Counted from the first letter of the stretch, positions 34,033-42,524 are shown. The stretch: DNA of 64,000 bases from Glycomyces artemisiae (GCF_003002955.1 NZ_PVTJ01000004.1:310001-374000); one strand, 5' to 3'. Notes: generated by a model from the letters alone, not told the origin. Numbers and translations are program-made.

Positions 34033-34515
34033 CTAGACCAGCACCGTCTTCGCGCTCGGGGCGAGCCGGGCCACCAGCTCGACCTCGACCGGCGCGTCCA
34101 AGGGCAGCACTGCCACGCCCACGGCGCTTCGCGCGTGCGTCCCGGCCTCGCCGAACACGTCGCCGAGGAGCTCCGAGGCACCGTTGACGACCTTCGGCTG
34201 GCCGGTGAACTCCGGCGCCGACGCCACGAAGCCCACGACCTTCACGATCTGCACGACCTCGTCCAGCGGCGCCACGGAGGCGACCGCGGCGAGCGCGTTC
34301 AGGGCGCAGATCCGCGCCAGGCCGTACGCGGCCTCCGGGTCGACCTCCGCGCCGACCTTCCCGGTCGCGGCGAGCGCGCCGTCGACCATCGGCAGCTGGC
34401 CCGAGGTGTACACGTAGTCCCCCGAGCGGACCGCGGGCTGATAGGCCGCGACCGGCGGCACGACCGCGGGCAGCTCCAGGCCCAGGCGCGCGAGCGCCGC
34501 TTCCACGTCGGCCAC
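34033..34515 (-). CDS. RidA/YjgF family imine deaminase
   Basis: 160-residue member of the RidA (YER057c/UK114) family, which hydrolyses reactive 2-aminoacrylate and related imines and forms trimers. Signatures are YQPAVRSGDYVYTSGQLPMVDG and the C-terminal SAVGVAVLPLDAPVEVELVA. It is a little longer than the usual ~130 and belongs to the actinobacterial type. GTG 34515 follows AAGGAGCA; its first base is the last base of the upstream stop (TAGTG), so it is translationally coupled to the DUF4177-type microprotein. Confidence 0.93.
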   Translation of the reverse strand: MADVEAALARLGLELPAVVPPVAAYQPAVRSGDYVYTSGQLPMVDGALAATGKVGAEVDPEAAYGLARICALNALAAVASVAPLDEVVQIVKVVGFVASAPEFTGQPKVVNGASELLGDVFGEAGTHARSAVGVAVLPLDAPVEVELVARLAPSAKTVLV

Positions 34516-34673
34516 TACTGCTCCTTCTTGCGCTTGAAGTACGCCACCAGCTGCTCCGAGTTCTGGCCCGGCAGGACCGTCACCAGTTCCCAGCCGTCGT
34601 CCCCGAACGTATCGAGGATCATCTTCGTGTTGTGGATCAGCAGCGGCGCCGTGAGGTACTCCCATTTCTCCAT
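34515..34673 (-). CDS. DUF4177-type microprotein coupled to RidA
   Basis: 52 residues starting MEKWEYLTAPLLIHNTKMIL and ending VAYFKRKKEQ, with the WELVTVLPG core that typifies DUF4177-like proteins. These small beta-alpha proteins are widespread next to ridA in actinobacteria. Its stop overlaps the ridA GTG by one base. Cytosolic, no span. Function unknown; the conserved coupling suggests a partner of RidA. Confidence 0.8.
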   Translation of the reverse strand: MEKWEYLTAPLLIHNTKMILDTFGDDGWELVTVLPGQNSEQLVAYFKRKKEQ

Positions 34674-34788
34674 GCCGCCCACAGTACGGCGTCTTGATTC
34701 GCCCGCGGCGCACCGCTACGCTCAGAGTGCGTCGCCTCCCCGAAGAGTCCCGCGGCCCCGTGCCGCACCAGTGAACCAGGGAGTCCCC

Positions 34789-35364
34789 ATGTCGTCAGAC
34801 ACTGCGGCGCATCCGTCGGGAGCACCGTCGTCGAAGGCGCAGTCCGGCGCCGCCGAGGCGACGTCCGCGGGCCGCGTCCCGCGCCAGGAGCCCGCGCCGC
34901 CGAGGCCGACCGGCCCGCCGCCTTCACCCGAACCGCAGTCCGGTCTCTTGTGGACCGTCGTGACGGCCGTGGCGGCCGTCCTGTTCTGCGCCGCGCTCGT
35001 CTTCGGCGCCACGCGCCTGTTCATCGGCGACGCGTCCGGCGACGTCACCGACTCGCCCGAGCGCACCGTCTCGGCGTTCCTCGGCGCGCTCCTGGACGAC
35101 CGCGATGCCGAGGCCGCGGCCGCCTGGCTGTGCACCGACAAGGCCGACCGCGACCTGGGTTCGGCCGTCGCCGCGATGGCCGACGCCGCCGACCGCGGCT
35201 TCGAATGGGGCGAGGTCGATGAGACCGGCCGCACCGTCGGTGCTGCGACCGTGACCGCCGAGATCGGCATCGACGGCGGCGCGTCCCCGGCGACCTGGGC
35301 GTTCACGCTCGTGGCCGAGGAAGGCGACCCGCAATGGCTCATCTGCGGGATCGCCGCCGGATGA
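34789..35364 (+). CDS. Single-span membrane protein with extracytoplasmic domain
   Basis: 191 residues. A Pro/Ser/Ala-rich cytoplasmic N-terminus of ~50 residues, one membrane segment (LLWTVVTAVAAVLFCAALVF) and an extracytoplasmic domain reading SPERTVSAFLGALLDDRDAE...AAAWLCTDKAD. It ends with TFTLVAEEGDPQWLICGIAAG-type sequence (AFTL in this protein). The domain resembles DUF4878/lumazine-binding-like folds common in actinobacteria. Two Cys (LCT and ICG) could pair. ATG 34789 follows CAGGGAGTCCCC. It lies 14 nt before the ArsA-like gene. Confidence 0.78.
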   Translation: MSSDTAAHPSGAPSSKAQSGAAEATSAGRVPRQEPAPPRPTGPPPSPEPQSGLLWTVVTAVAAVLFCAALVFGATRLFIGDASGDVTDSPERTVSAFLGALLDDRDAEAAAAWLCTDKADRDLGSAVAAMADAADRGFEWGEVDETGRTVGAATVTAEIGIDGGASPATWAFTLVAEEGDPQWLICGIAAG

Positions 35365-35365
35365 C

Positions 35366-35371
35366 TAGACT
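35366..35371 (+). promoter_or_regulatory. -10 box of a leaderless gene
   Basis: TAGACT, 7 nt before ATG 35379; it overlaps the 3' edge of the previous gene region. Confidence 0.45.
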
Positions 35372-35378
35372 CCGATGA

Positions 35379-36326
35379 ATGACTGCCTCTGCGCTCCCGG
35401 TGCCGCGCCTGCACATCGTCACCGGGAAGGGCGGCACGGGGAAGACCTCGGTCGCCGCGGCGCTCGCGCTCTCCCTCGCCGGGCCCGGCAGGCGGGCCCT
35501 GCTCGTGGAGGTCGAGGGCAGGCAGGGCATCGCGCCGCTGTTCGGGGCCGCGTCACTCGGGTACGAGGAGCGGCACCTCGCGGCGGGCGCGGGCGGCGGT
35601 GAGGTCTTCGGGCAGTCCGTGGACGCCGACGAGGCGCTCCTGGACTACCTCGCCCTGTTCTACCGGCTCGGTTCGGCCGGGCGGGTGCTCCAGAAGTTCG
35701 GGGCGATCGACTTCGCGACGACCATCGCGCCGGGCCTGCGGGACATCCTGCTCACCGGGAAGCTCAAGGAGGCCGTGTCGCGGGCCGAGTCGGGGCGGAT
35801 GGCGTACGACGCGGTCGTCCTCGACGCGCCCCCGACGGGCCGGATCGTCAAGTTCCTCAACGTCACGGTCGAATCGGGGCGGCTCGCGAAGACCGGGCCG
35901 ATCGGGAAGCACTCCAGGTCGGTGGCGCGGATGCTGCACTCGTCGCTGACGAACGTGCACCTGGTGACGACGCCCGCGGCGATGCCCGTGCAGGAGACCG
36001 TCGACGCGTACAAGGAGCTCGCGGCCGCGGACCTGCCGGTGGGCCGGATCGTGCTGAACAAGGTCGCGGGCGCGAAGTCCGGCGAGGTCACCGAAGACGA
36101 GCTCGAAGCGGGCCTGGCCCGCGCCGGGATCAGCCCCGAGCCCGCGCTCCTGGCCGGGCTCATGGCCGAGTACGGGTCGGCGCGCGAGGAGCTGCGCGCC
36201 GTCGACGCCTACCGCGACCGGCTCGAACAACTCGGGCGGCCGGTCGAGGAGCTGCCGCTCCTGCCCGAGGGCGTGGACCTGTCGGGCCTCTACCAGCTGG
36301 CGCGCGCACTCGGAGGCGAGGCATGA
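35379..36326 (+). CDS. ArsA-type ATPase, subunit 1 (Rv3679-like)
   Basis: 315-residue deviant-Walker ATPase: GKGGTGKTS (residues 16-24) with the signature lysine Lys17, switch II VVLDAPPTGR, and nucleotide-base strand VLNKVAG. It corresponds to Mycobacterium tuberculosis Rv3679. With the next gene it forms the paired ArsA/Get3-like system conserved beside whiB4 and ponA2. The MTB pair is implicated in metabolite stress and membrane or nucleotide-dependent regulation rather than arsenite export. Stop overlaps the next start (ATGA), so the two subunits are coupled. Confidence 0.93.
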   Translation: MTASALPVPRLHIVTGKGGTGKTSVAAALALSLAGPGRRALLVEVEGRQGIAPLFGAASLGYEERHLAAGAGGGEVFGQSVDADEALLDYLALFYRLGSAGRVLQKFGAIDFATTIAPGLRDILLTGKLKEAVSRAESGRMAYDAVVLDAPPTGRIVKFLNVTVESGRLAKTGPIGKHSRSVARMLHSSLTNVHLVTTPAAMPVQETVDAYKELAAADLPVGRIVLNKVAGAKSGEVTEDELEAGLARAGISPEPALLAGLMAEYGSAREELRAVDAYRDRLEQLGRPVEELPLLPEGVDLSGLYQLARALGGEA

Positions 36327-37567
36327 GCACCGATCTCGACGTCGACGCCCTCCTGGGCGACGCGGGCAAGCACGTCATCGCCTGCTGCGGCTCGGGCGGC
36401 GTCGGCAAGACCACCACGGCCGCTTCGCTGGCGCTGCGGGCCGCCGAAGTCCACGGGCGGCGCGCCGTGGTGCTCACGATCGACCCGGCGAAGCGCCTGG
36501 CCCAGTCGCTCGGCATGGAGGCGCTCGACAACACGCCCCGGCCGGTCGCGGGCGTGCGCGACGGGTCGCTCGACGCGATGATGCTCGACATGAAGCGCAC
36601 GTTCGACGAGGTCGTGGCCTCGCACACCTCGGCGGACCGGGCCGCGGAGATCTTCGCGAACCCGTTCTACCAGGCGGTGTCCTCGACGTTCTCGGGCACG
36701 CAGGAGTACATGGCGATGGAGAAGCTCGGCCAGCTGAGGGCGACGGGCCGGTGGGACCTCATCGTCCTCGACACGCCGCCGTCGCGCTCGGCCCTCGACT
36801 TCCTCGACGCGCCCGCGCGCCTGGCCCGGCTCCTCGACGGCCGGGTCATCCGGCTGCTGTCGGCCTCGACGCCGGGCGCGCGCCGCTCGATGCTGTCGCT
36901 CATGGGCGCCAGCGCCGCGGTGTTCACGCGGGTGTTCAACAAGGTCCTCGGCGGGCACCTGCTCACCGACGTCGCGGAGTTCACGGCGAGCCTGGAGGAC
37001 ACGTTCGGCGGGTTCCGCAAGCGGGCGGAGGCGACGTTCCGGGCGCTCCAGGACGACCAGACGTCGTTCCTGGTCGTGGCGGCGCCTGAGCCCGCGGCGG
37101 TCGGGGAGGCCGTGTACTTCACGCGGCGGCTCACCGAGGAGCGGATGCCGCTCGACGGGATGATCCTCAACCGCCTGACCCCGGTCTCGGCGGACCTGTC
37201 GGCGGAGCGGGCGCTGGGGGCGGCGGCCCAGCTGGAGGAGGCCGACCCGGAGGACCCGGTGGCGGCGGTGCTGCGCACGCACGCGGACCTGGCCCGGCGC
37301 CGGGCCGCGGAGGAGCGGGTGGCGGCGCGGTACGCGGCGGCGTGCCCGGAGGTGCCGCAGCGGTGGCTGCCGTCGCTGGGAGTGGAGGTCGTGGACCTGG
37401 AGGACCTGCGGTCGTTCGGCGCGGCCGCGGCGGGCGTGCACTCGGAGTTATCCGCGGAACGGCGTTGTCCACAGGCTGTGGAAAACCGAACGCGCCCGGA
37501 CGGCTGGCCGTCCGGGCGCGAAAGCTTGTCTGGGCCGCGGATGCGCGGCCTGCCGGTCAGAAGTTGA
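36323..37567 (+). CDS. ArsA-type ATPase, subunit 2 (Rv3680-like) with extended C-terminus
   Basis: 414 residues. P-loop CGSGGVGKTT (residues 22-31; Ser24 replaces the signature Lys of subunit 1), DPAKRLAQSLG, and switch II VLDTPPSRSALDFLDAP mark it as Rv3680-like. ATG 36323 overlaps the partner stop and follows GGAGGCGAG. The last ~40 residues (from SELSAERRC) are low-complexity and run through two DnaA-box-like sequences and a perfect terminator hairpin before stopping 11 nt inside the convergent whiB gene. The original stop has apparently been lost, giving a read-through tail. Confidence 0.92.
   Translation: MSTDLDVDALLGDAGKHVIACCGSGGVGKTTTAASLALRAAEVHGRRAVVLTIDPAKRLAQSLGMEALDNTPRPVAGVRDGSLDAMMLDMKRTFDEVVASHTSADRAAEIFANPFYQAVSSTFSGTQEYMAMEKLGQLRATGRWDLIVLDTPPSRSALDFLDAPARLARLLDGRVIRLLSASTPGARRSMLSLMGASAAVFTRVFNKVLGGHLLTDVAEFTASLEDTFGGFRKRAEATFRALQDDQTSFLVVAAPEPAAVGEAVYFTRRLTEERMPLDGMILNRLTPVSADLSAERALGAAAQLEEADPEDPVAAVLRTHADLARRRAAEERVAARYAAACPEVPQRWLPSLGVEVVDLEDLRSFGAAAAGVHSELSAERRCPQAVENRTRPDGWPSGRESLSGPRMRGLPVRS
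37465..37485. promoter_or_regulatory. Facing DnaA-box-like sites inside the ArsA 2 tail
   Basis: TTGTCCACA (37465-37473, the actinobacterial consensus) and TGTGGAAAA (37477-37485, complement TTTTCCACA), inverted with 3 nt between. TTATCCGCG lies just upstream near 37449. Confidence 0.4.
37491..37520. terminator. Terminator hairpin inside the ArsA 2 tail
   Basis: Perfect 14-bp stem CGCGCCCGGACGGC with a 2-nt centre, followed by AAAGCTTGTC. It probably serves the convergent ArsA and whiB genes although it lies within the open frame. Confidence 0.75.
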
Positions 37568-37883
37568 GGTTCACCGGTATCCGGCGCCGGCTGCTCTTGC
37601 GGGCGCTGCGCTGCTCTTCATCGAGGGCGACTTCGAAGACCGCCCTCCACGAGCGGACGTCCGAGTGCTTGCGCAGCAGTGCTCTCCGTTCCCTTTCGGT
37701 CATGCCGCCCCACACGCCGAACTCGATGCGGTTGTCGAGTGCGTCGGCAAGGCATTCGAGCCGGACCGGACAGCCGCGGCATACCTTCTTCGCATTGTTC
37801 TGCTCCGCCCCTTGCACGAACAAGGCATCAGGATCGCCGTCCTGACATAGCGCCTTGGTCGTCCAGTCGATCAGCAGTCCCAT
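37557..37883 (-). CDS. WhiB-family [4Fe-4S] transcription regulator (WhiB4/WblA type)
   Basis: 108 residues. Four Cys ligands (ALCQ, then VCRGCPVRLEC), the GVWGGMTERERRAL turn and the basic C-terminal KSSRRRIP are diagnostic of Wbl proteins, which bind sigma-A and DNA in response to redox state. Position between Rv3679/3680-like ATPases and ponA2 equals whiB4 of mycobacteria (wblA in streptomycetes, a developmental and antibiotic repressor). Of two ATGs, 37883 is chosen because GGGGAGG is 8 nt before it; 37889 would leave only 2 nt. Confidence 0.94.
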   Translation of the reverse strand: MGLLIDWTTKALCQDGDPDALFVQGAEQNNAKKVCRGCPVRLECLADALDNRIEFGVWGGMTERERRALLRKHSDVRSWRAVFEVALDEEQRSARKSSRRRIPVNLNF

Positions 37884-38224
37884 CTGCATGACCTCCCCGT
37901 GAGATCTACCCTTCATACCCCCCGACGACTACAGTCGAGTGACCTCTCGATCACACAACGTCGCCGTCAGAACGGACCCTACACCTCTTGTAAGTGTTTG
38001 ACTACTCTCCGAGACGAAAATCGGACTCCATGGGACGGCTTCACCCCTACGGTTCGCTAAGCGAATGCGACTCGCGATAATAACGATTCCAATACGGGGG
38101 CACCCTCGATCCGCGTTCGCGGCGTACCACTCCTGGGCGCCGTTGCGACGGGTTCCGAGGCCGTGCTCAGCACACGTGCCCGGCAGTCCCCGCCCCTTCC
38201 CGACGTCCGTTCTAATCTGAGGCG
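37884..38224. other. Gene-free divergent region of whiB and ponA2
   Basis: 341 nt, AT-richer than average (e.g. TTGTAAGTGTTTGACTACTC near 37988 and CGATAATAACGATTCC near 38074). It holds a TTCGC TAA GCGAA palindrome (38053-38065), a candidate operator, and the ponA2 -10 box at its right edge. Long leaders are usual for wblA/whiB genes. No coding sequence seen. Confidence 0.55.
38213..38218 (+). promoter_or_regulatory. -10 box of a leaderless gene
   Basis: TAATCT, 6 nt before GTG 38225. Confidence 0.5.
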
Positions 38225-40657
38225 GTGGAGACCTTGAAACGCGACCGCAGTCCCCTCGGGGATGCCGTAGCCCTGCTCGTGTGCGGTGTCCTCGCCGGAA
38301 TCCTCGCGGCCGCGGCCGCCTTCCCCCTGGCGGGGCTGTTCGGCATGGCCGCCGAGAACGGCATCCAGTCGTTCGAGTCGCTGCCGACGGAGCTCACGAA
38401 GCCCACGCTCCCGCAGACGTCCTATGTGTACGCATCTGATGGCGAGACCCTGATCACCTCCTTCTACGAGGAGAACCGCCGCGAGGTGACCCTCGACGAA
38501 GTGTCCCCGCTCATGATCGACGCATTGCTGGCCGCCGAGGACTCGAAGTTCTACGAGCACAACGGCGTCGACTGGGCCGGCATCATCCGCGCCGCAGTCG
38601 CGAACCAGGGCGGCGACTCGCAGGGCGCGTCGACGCTGACCATGCAGTACGTGCGCAATACCCTGATCTACTCGGCCTCAACCATCGACGAGGTCATCGC
38701 CGCGTCCGAGGACACGTACGAGCGCAAGCTCCGCGAAGCCCGGTACGCCATGGCGATCGAGGACTCGATGTCCAAAGAGGAGATCCTTGAGGGGTACCTG
38801 AACGTCATCTACCTCGGCAACCAGGCGTACGGCGTCCACGCCGGCTCCTACTCCTACTTCAACAAGCCGCCGAGCGAACTGGAGCTGTGGGAGGCCGCCA
38901 CCCTGGCCTCGCTCCCGAAGTTCCCCTCCTACGCCGACGGCCTCCTCGACGGCGAGGGCGACGACACCCAGATCGTGGAGCGCCGCAACTGGATCCTCGA
39001 CCGCATGGCCTCCCTCGGCTACATCACCCAGGACCAGGCCGACACCGCCAAGGAGCAGCCCCTCGGCCTCAACCCGCGGCCCGTCCGCAGCGAGTGCGTC
39101 GACGTCGCGACCGCCAACTGGGGCTTCTTCTGCGACTACTTCAAGGCCTGGTGGGGCGACCAGGAGCTGTTCGGCGAGACCGAGCGCGACCGCATCTCCC
39201 TGCTCAAGCGCGGCGGCTTCAAGATCGTCACCTCCCTCGACGCCGACCTCCAGAACCAGGCCACCGAGCGCCTCTCCGACGAAGTCGACGTGGACAGCCC
39301 CGAAGCGCTCGGATCGGTGACCATCACCCCGGGCACCGGCCACATCAGGGCCATGGCCGTCAACCGCATCTACAGCCTCGACCAGACCGACAACGGCCCG
39401 AGGACCGACGGCGACGACTCGAAACCCTCGAACTACCCGAACACCACGATCCCGCTGCTGTCGGGGAACAGCGAGGTCTCCGGCTACCCGGCGGGCTCGA
39501 CGTTCAAGATGTTCACCCTGCTCGCCGCCCTCGAAGAGGGCTGGCCGCTGAAGACCACGATCCCCAACCCGTCCAAGTACGTCTCGCAGTACCCCGCGGG
39601 CAACGACGCCGATCCGGACGTCACCTGCTCCCGGGGCGGCCGGAACGTCTGGTGCCCCAACAACTCCATCTCCTCCTCGGCGCCCCTGAACCTGTGGAGC
39701 CTGTTCGGCAGGTCCTCGAACACCGGGTTCGTGCAGCTCCAGGAGATGGTCGGCACCAGCAAGGCCTACGACGCGGCGAAGCGCGCCGGCATCTCCTTCT
39801 ACTCCCCCGGCGGCGTCGTCGCCGCCGAGGAGAACGGGAACGTCGACGACTACGGCTCGTTCACCCTCGGCATGGACCCGACGACCCCCCTGGACATGGC
39901 CGAGGCCTACGCCACGGTCGCCGCGGGCGGCCTCCACTGCAACCCGCTGCCGGTCATGCAGGTCATCGACGCCACCGGTGAAGAGTGGACCGAAGCCTCA
40001 GCGCCGCAGTGCGACCAGGCGTTCTCCGAGGAGGTCGCGTACGCGGCCGTCAGCGCCGGGCGCTGCGTCGTCGGCCAGAACGCCGAGGGCACCCAGTGTT
40101 CCGGCAACGGCACCGCCGCCGCCTACACCGGCGGGTTCGACCGGCCGCTGTTCGGCAAGACCGGTACCGCCGAGTCCGACCGCTCCTACTGGTTCATCGG
40201 CTCGACCCCGAACGCCACCACCGCGACCTTCGTGGGCGACACCGACGCGACGTTCCGATCCGAGGTCGCCAGCGAGTCCCTCAAGGTCTCCGTGAAGGAG
40301 GTCGGCGTGTGGATCCTCAAGAAGGCCGTCAAGGACCTCGAAGAGGAGGGCTGGCCCAAACCCACCGGCGACATGGTCAACGGCAAGAACCTCACCTCGA
40401 TCCCGTCCATCGGCTGCATGGACGCCGACGAGGCCCGCTCCCGCGTCGCGGGCGCCGGGTTCGACGCCTCGATCGCGGGCGGCCAGTTCGCGTCCGACTG
40501 CAAGGAGGGCGAGGCCTTCGGGACCTCCCCGTCCGGGTCCGCGCCCGGCGGCGCCCCCGTGTACATCCTCATCTCCGACGGCTCCGGCTACGAGGAGGAG
40601 CCCACGGGCGATGAGACGACCGGCGGGCCCGGAGGCGGCGGTCGCGGAGACGACTGA
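38225..40657 (+). CDS. Class A penicillin-binding protein with PASTA domain (PonA2 type)
   Basis: 810 residues: N-terminal membrane anchor (about 12-38), then a GT51 glycosyltransferase with AAEDSKFYEHNGVDWAG and the GASTLTMQYVRN motif. The transpeptidase has Ser425-Thr-Phe-Lys428, SSN at 497-499 and KTGT at 645-648. One PASTA domain (about 715-780) and a Gly/Glu-rich tail finish it. It polymerises and cross-links peptidoglycan outside the membrane. Size, PASTA domain and context (ArsA pair, whiB) equal mycobacterial ponA2, which matters in stress and dormancy. GTG 38225 is preferred because of the TAATCT box; a TTG at 38234 is an alternative. Confidence 0.95.
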   Translation: METLKRDRSPLGDAVALLVCGVLAGILAAAAAFPLAGLFGMAAENGIQSFESLPTELTKPTLPQTSYVYASDGETLITSFYEENRREVTLDEVSPLMIDALLAAEDSKFYEHNGVDWAGIIRAAVANQGGDSQGASTLTMQYVRNTLIYSASTIDEVIAASEDTYERKLREARYAMAIEDSMSKEEILEGYLNVIYLGNQAYGVHAGSYSYFNKPPSELELWEAATLASLPKFPSYADGLLDGEGDDTQIVERRNWILDRMASLGYITQDQADTAKEQPLGLNPRPVRSECVDVATANWGFFCDYFKAWWGDQELFGETERDRISLLKRGGFKIVTSLDADLQNQATERLSDEVDVDSPEALGSVTITPGTGHIRAMAVNRIYSLDQTDNGPRTDGDDSKPSNYPNTTIPLLSGNSEVSGYPAGSTFKMFTLLAALEEGWPLKTTIPNPSKYVSQYPAGNDADPDVTCSRGGRNVWCPNNSISSSAPLNLWSLFGRSSNTGFVQLQEMVGTSKAYDAAKRAGISFYSPGGVVAAEENGNVDDYGSFTLGMDPTTPLDMAEAYATVAAGGLHCNPLPVMQVIDATGEEWTEASAPQCDQAFSEEVAYAAVSAGRCVVGQNAEGTQCSGNGTAAAYTGGFDRPLFGKTGTAESDRSYWFIGSTPNATTATFVGDTDATFRSEVASESLKVSVKEVGVWILKKAVKDLEEEGWPKPTGDMVNGKNLTSIPSIGCMDADEARSRVAGAGFDASIAGGQFASDCKEGEAFGTSPSGSAPGGAPVYILISDGSGYEEEPTGDETTGGPGGGGRGDD

Positions 40658-40691
40658 CCCGCGGCCCTGAAAGGCCCGCACACCAATGGGA

Positions 40692-40721
40692 GAGGGCCCG
40701 CGCCTCACGGCGCGGGCCCTC
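40692..40721 (+). terminator. ponA2 terminator
   Basis: Perfect 13-bp stem GAGGGCCCGCGCC, TCAC loop and GTTTTCC tail; the most canonical terminator in the window. Confidence 0.9.
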
Positions 40722-40745
40722 GTTTTCCTTGGGAGGGTGTAAGGC

Positions 40746-41558
40746 TCAGGGGGCTTCGGCGGGGGCGCCGACGTGGTTGCCTTCGCGCAGTTCGCCGTCG
40801 CGGATGGTGACGGCGCGCTGGGCGCGCTCGGCCACGTCGTGGTCGTGGGTGATCATGAGGACCGTGAGGCCCCCGGCGTGCAGCTCGTCGATGGTCGCCA
40901 GGACCGCCTCGGCCGTATGCGAGTCGAGGTTGCCGGTGGGCTCGTCGCACAGCAGCAGGCTCGGCTCGGCCGCGAGGGCGCGGGCGATGGCGACGCGCTG
41001 CCGCTCGCCGCCCGAGAGGGTGGTGGGGAGCGCGTCGAGGCGGTGGCCGAGGTTCACCAGTTCGAGCTTCTCGCGGGCGATCTGGCGGCGGCGCCGCCGC
41101 GGGATCCCCTGGTACACCAGGGACATCGCGACGTTCTCGGTCGCGGTGCGGTGCGCCATGAGGTGGAACGACTGGAAGATGAACCCGATCTTGTCGGCCC
41201 GCAGGCGGGTGCGCATCGACTCCTTCATCGCCGAGGTGTCGTGCCCGTCGAGCCAGTACGTGCCCGACGTGGGCGCGTCGAGCAGGCCCAGCAGGTTCAG
41301 CAGCGTCGACTTGCCGGAGCCGGAGGGGCCGACGATCGCGACGTACTCGCCGTCGGCGACGGTGAGCCGCACCGGCTTCAGCGCCTCCACGGGCGGCGGG
41401 CCCGGGTAGGTCATGCCGACGCCGTCGAGCTCGATGAGCGCCCGCGGGCCGGCATCGGCCTCCGGCGACTCGGCGACGCGCGCGAACACGGCGGTGTCGT
41501 CCGCGGCGCCCTCCGCGGTCACGGTCGGCAGGATCAGCGTGGCGTCGTTCTCGGTCAC
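40746..41558 (-). CDS. ABC transporter ATP-binding protein (MacB/LolD type), no permease adjacent
   Basis: 270 residues. Walker A GPSGSGKST, Q-loop FIFQSFHLMAHRTATENV, signature LSGGERQRVAIARAL, Walker B LLLCDEPTGNLD and H-loop MITHDHD place it in the macrolide-export/lipoprotein-release group. A ~40-residue N-terminal extension is unusual. GTG 41558 is the start; its upstream signal is weak. No FtsX-type permease gene is next to it; the upstream neighbour on the same strand is an EEP-domain protein, so the membrane partner must be elsewhere. Confidence 0.92.
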   Translation of the reverse strand: MTENDATLILPTVTAEGAADDTAVFARVAESPEADAGPRALIELDGVGMTYPGPPPVEALKPVRLTVADGEYVAIVGPSGSGKSTLLNLLGLLDAPTSGTYWLDGHDTSAMKESMRTRLRADKIGFIFQSFHLMAHRTATENVAMSLVYQGIPRRRRRQIAREKLELVNLGHRLDALPTTLSGGERQRVAIARALAAEPSLLLCDEPTGNLDSHTAEAVLATIDELHAGGLTVLMITHDHDVAERAQRAVTIRDGELREGNHVGAPAEAP

Positions 41559-41597
41559 GTCAGTGAGACGCCGGAGCCCCGGTCCGGGGTTGCCCGC

Positions 41598-42524
41598 TCA
41601 GAACGCGAAATCGGCCGAGACGGGCCGGTGGTCCGAGGCGGTCGCGTCGAGGACCCCGGAGCCGGTCGCGTTCAGGCCCCGGTACAGGACCTGGTCGATC
41701 CGCGCCATCGGCGTGTCCGCGGGCCAGGTGAACCCGAAGCCCTTCCCGGCGGAGGCCTGCGCGGACTCCAGCTGGTACGTGATCGGGGCGAGCGACCGGT
41801 CCTGCACCGTGCCGTTCAGGTCCCCGGCGAGCACGACCCGGTCGAGCTCCTCGTCGGCGATGGCCTCCCCGAGGAGCTCGGCGGTCTCGTTGCGCTGCTC
41901 CGACGTGAAGCCCTCCGAGTTGACGCGCACCGACAACAGGTGCGCGACGTAGAACGCGACGGGCTCCCCGTCGATGTCGATCGCGGCGCGGAACGCCCGC
42001 GCCCAGCCGAGGTTGAGGTCCACCTCGTTCGACTCGGCCACCGGGTACACCGACCACAGGGCCACCGTCCCGTACGCCGCCGAGTACGGGTACCGCTCCT
42101 CCAGGACCTCGCCGAACGCCATCCGCTGGTCCTCGGTGAGCTCGACCAGGACGATCACGTCCGGGTCGGCGGCGAGGAGCGTCGCGGCGGTCGCCTCGGT
42201 CTCGGTGTTCTCGGCGTTGACGTTGTGGGCCACGACCCGGAAGTCGCCGTCGCCGTCGTGCTTGTCGGGGATGAGCGCCGCGTACATCTGGAACCACACG
42301 AGCGCCGGGAGGATCGCGCAGACGATCGCGAGGGGCCTGCGGCGGACCGCGGCGAGGACGATGAGCACCGGCACGCCCAGGCCGAACCACGGCAGGAACG
42401 TCTCGATGAGGCTGCCGAGGTTGTACCAGTTGTTCGGGATGAAGCGGTGCAGCAGCAGGATCGCGGCCAGCAGCAGCGACAAGAAGATGACGATGCCGCT
42501 GTAGATCTTCCCGGTCTTGGCCAT
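41598..42524 (-). CDS. Membrane-anchored endonuclease/exonuclease/phosphatase (EEP) protein
   Basis: 308 residues. Three N-terminal membrane segments (about 8-85: SGIVIFLSLLLAAILLLHRF onwards) are followed by an EEP domain. Catalytic elements are RVVAHNVNAEN (metal-binding Asn), VIVLVELTEDQ (Glu), VLAGDLNG (Asp-Asn), and the final ATASDHRPVSADF (Asp-His). The fold covers nucleases, sphingomyelinases and phosphoinositide phosphatases; with membrane anchoring outside the cell a lipid or extracellular nucleic-acid substrate is plausible. ATG 42524 follows GAAGGGCGGACCGGG. Confidence 0.88.
   Translation of the reverse strand: MAKTGKIYSGIVIFLSLLLAAILLLHRFIPNNWYNLGSLIETFLPWFGLGVPVLIVLAAVRRRPLAIVCAILPALVWFQMYAALIPDKHDGDGDFRVVAHNVNAENTETEATAATLLAADPDVIVLVELTEDQRMAFGEVLEERYPYSAAYGTVALWSVYPVAESNEVDLNLGWARAFRAAIDIDGEPVAFYVAHLLSVRVNSEGFTSEQRNETAELLGEAIADEELDRVVLAGDLNGTVQDRSLAPITYQLESAQASAGKGFGFTWPADTPMARIDQVLYRGLNATGSGVLDATASDHRPVSADFAF

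Noticed and set aside
31461-34181. 906-codon open frame on the minus strand
   Set aside because: Antisense to ispF, the TPR gene and the FAH-like gene; composition is typical of GC-rich shadow frames.
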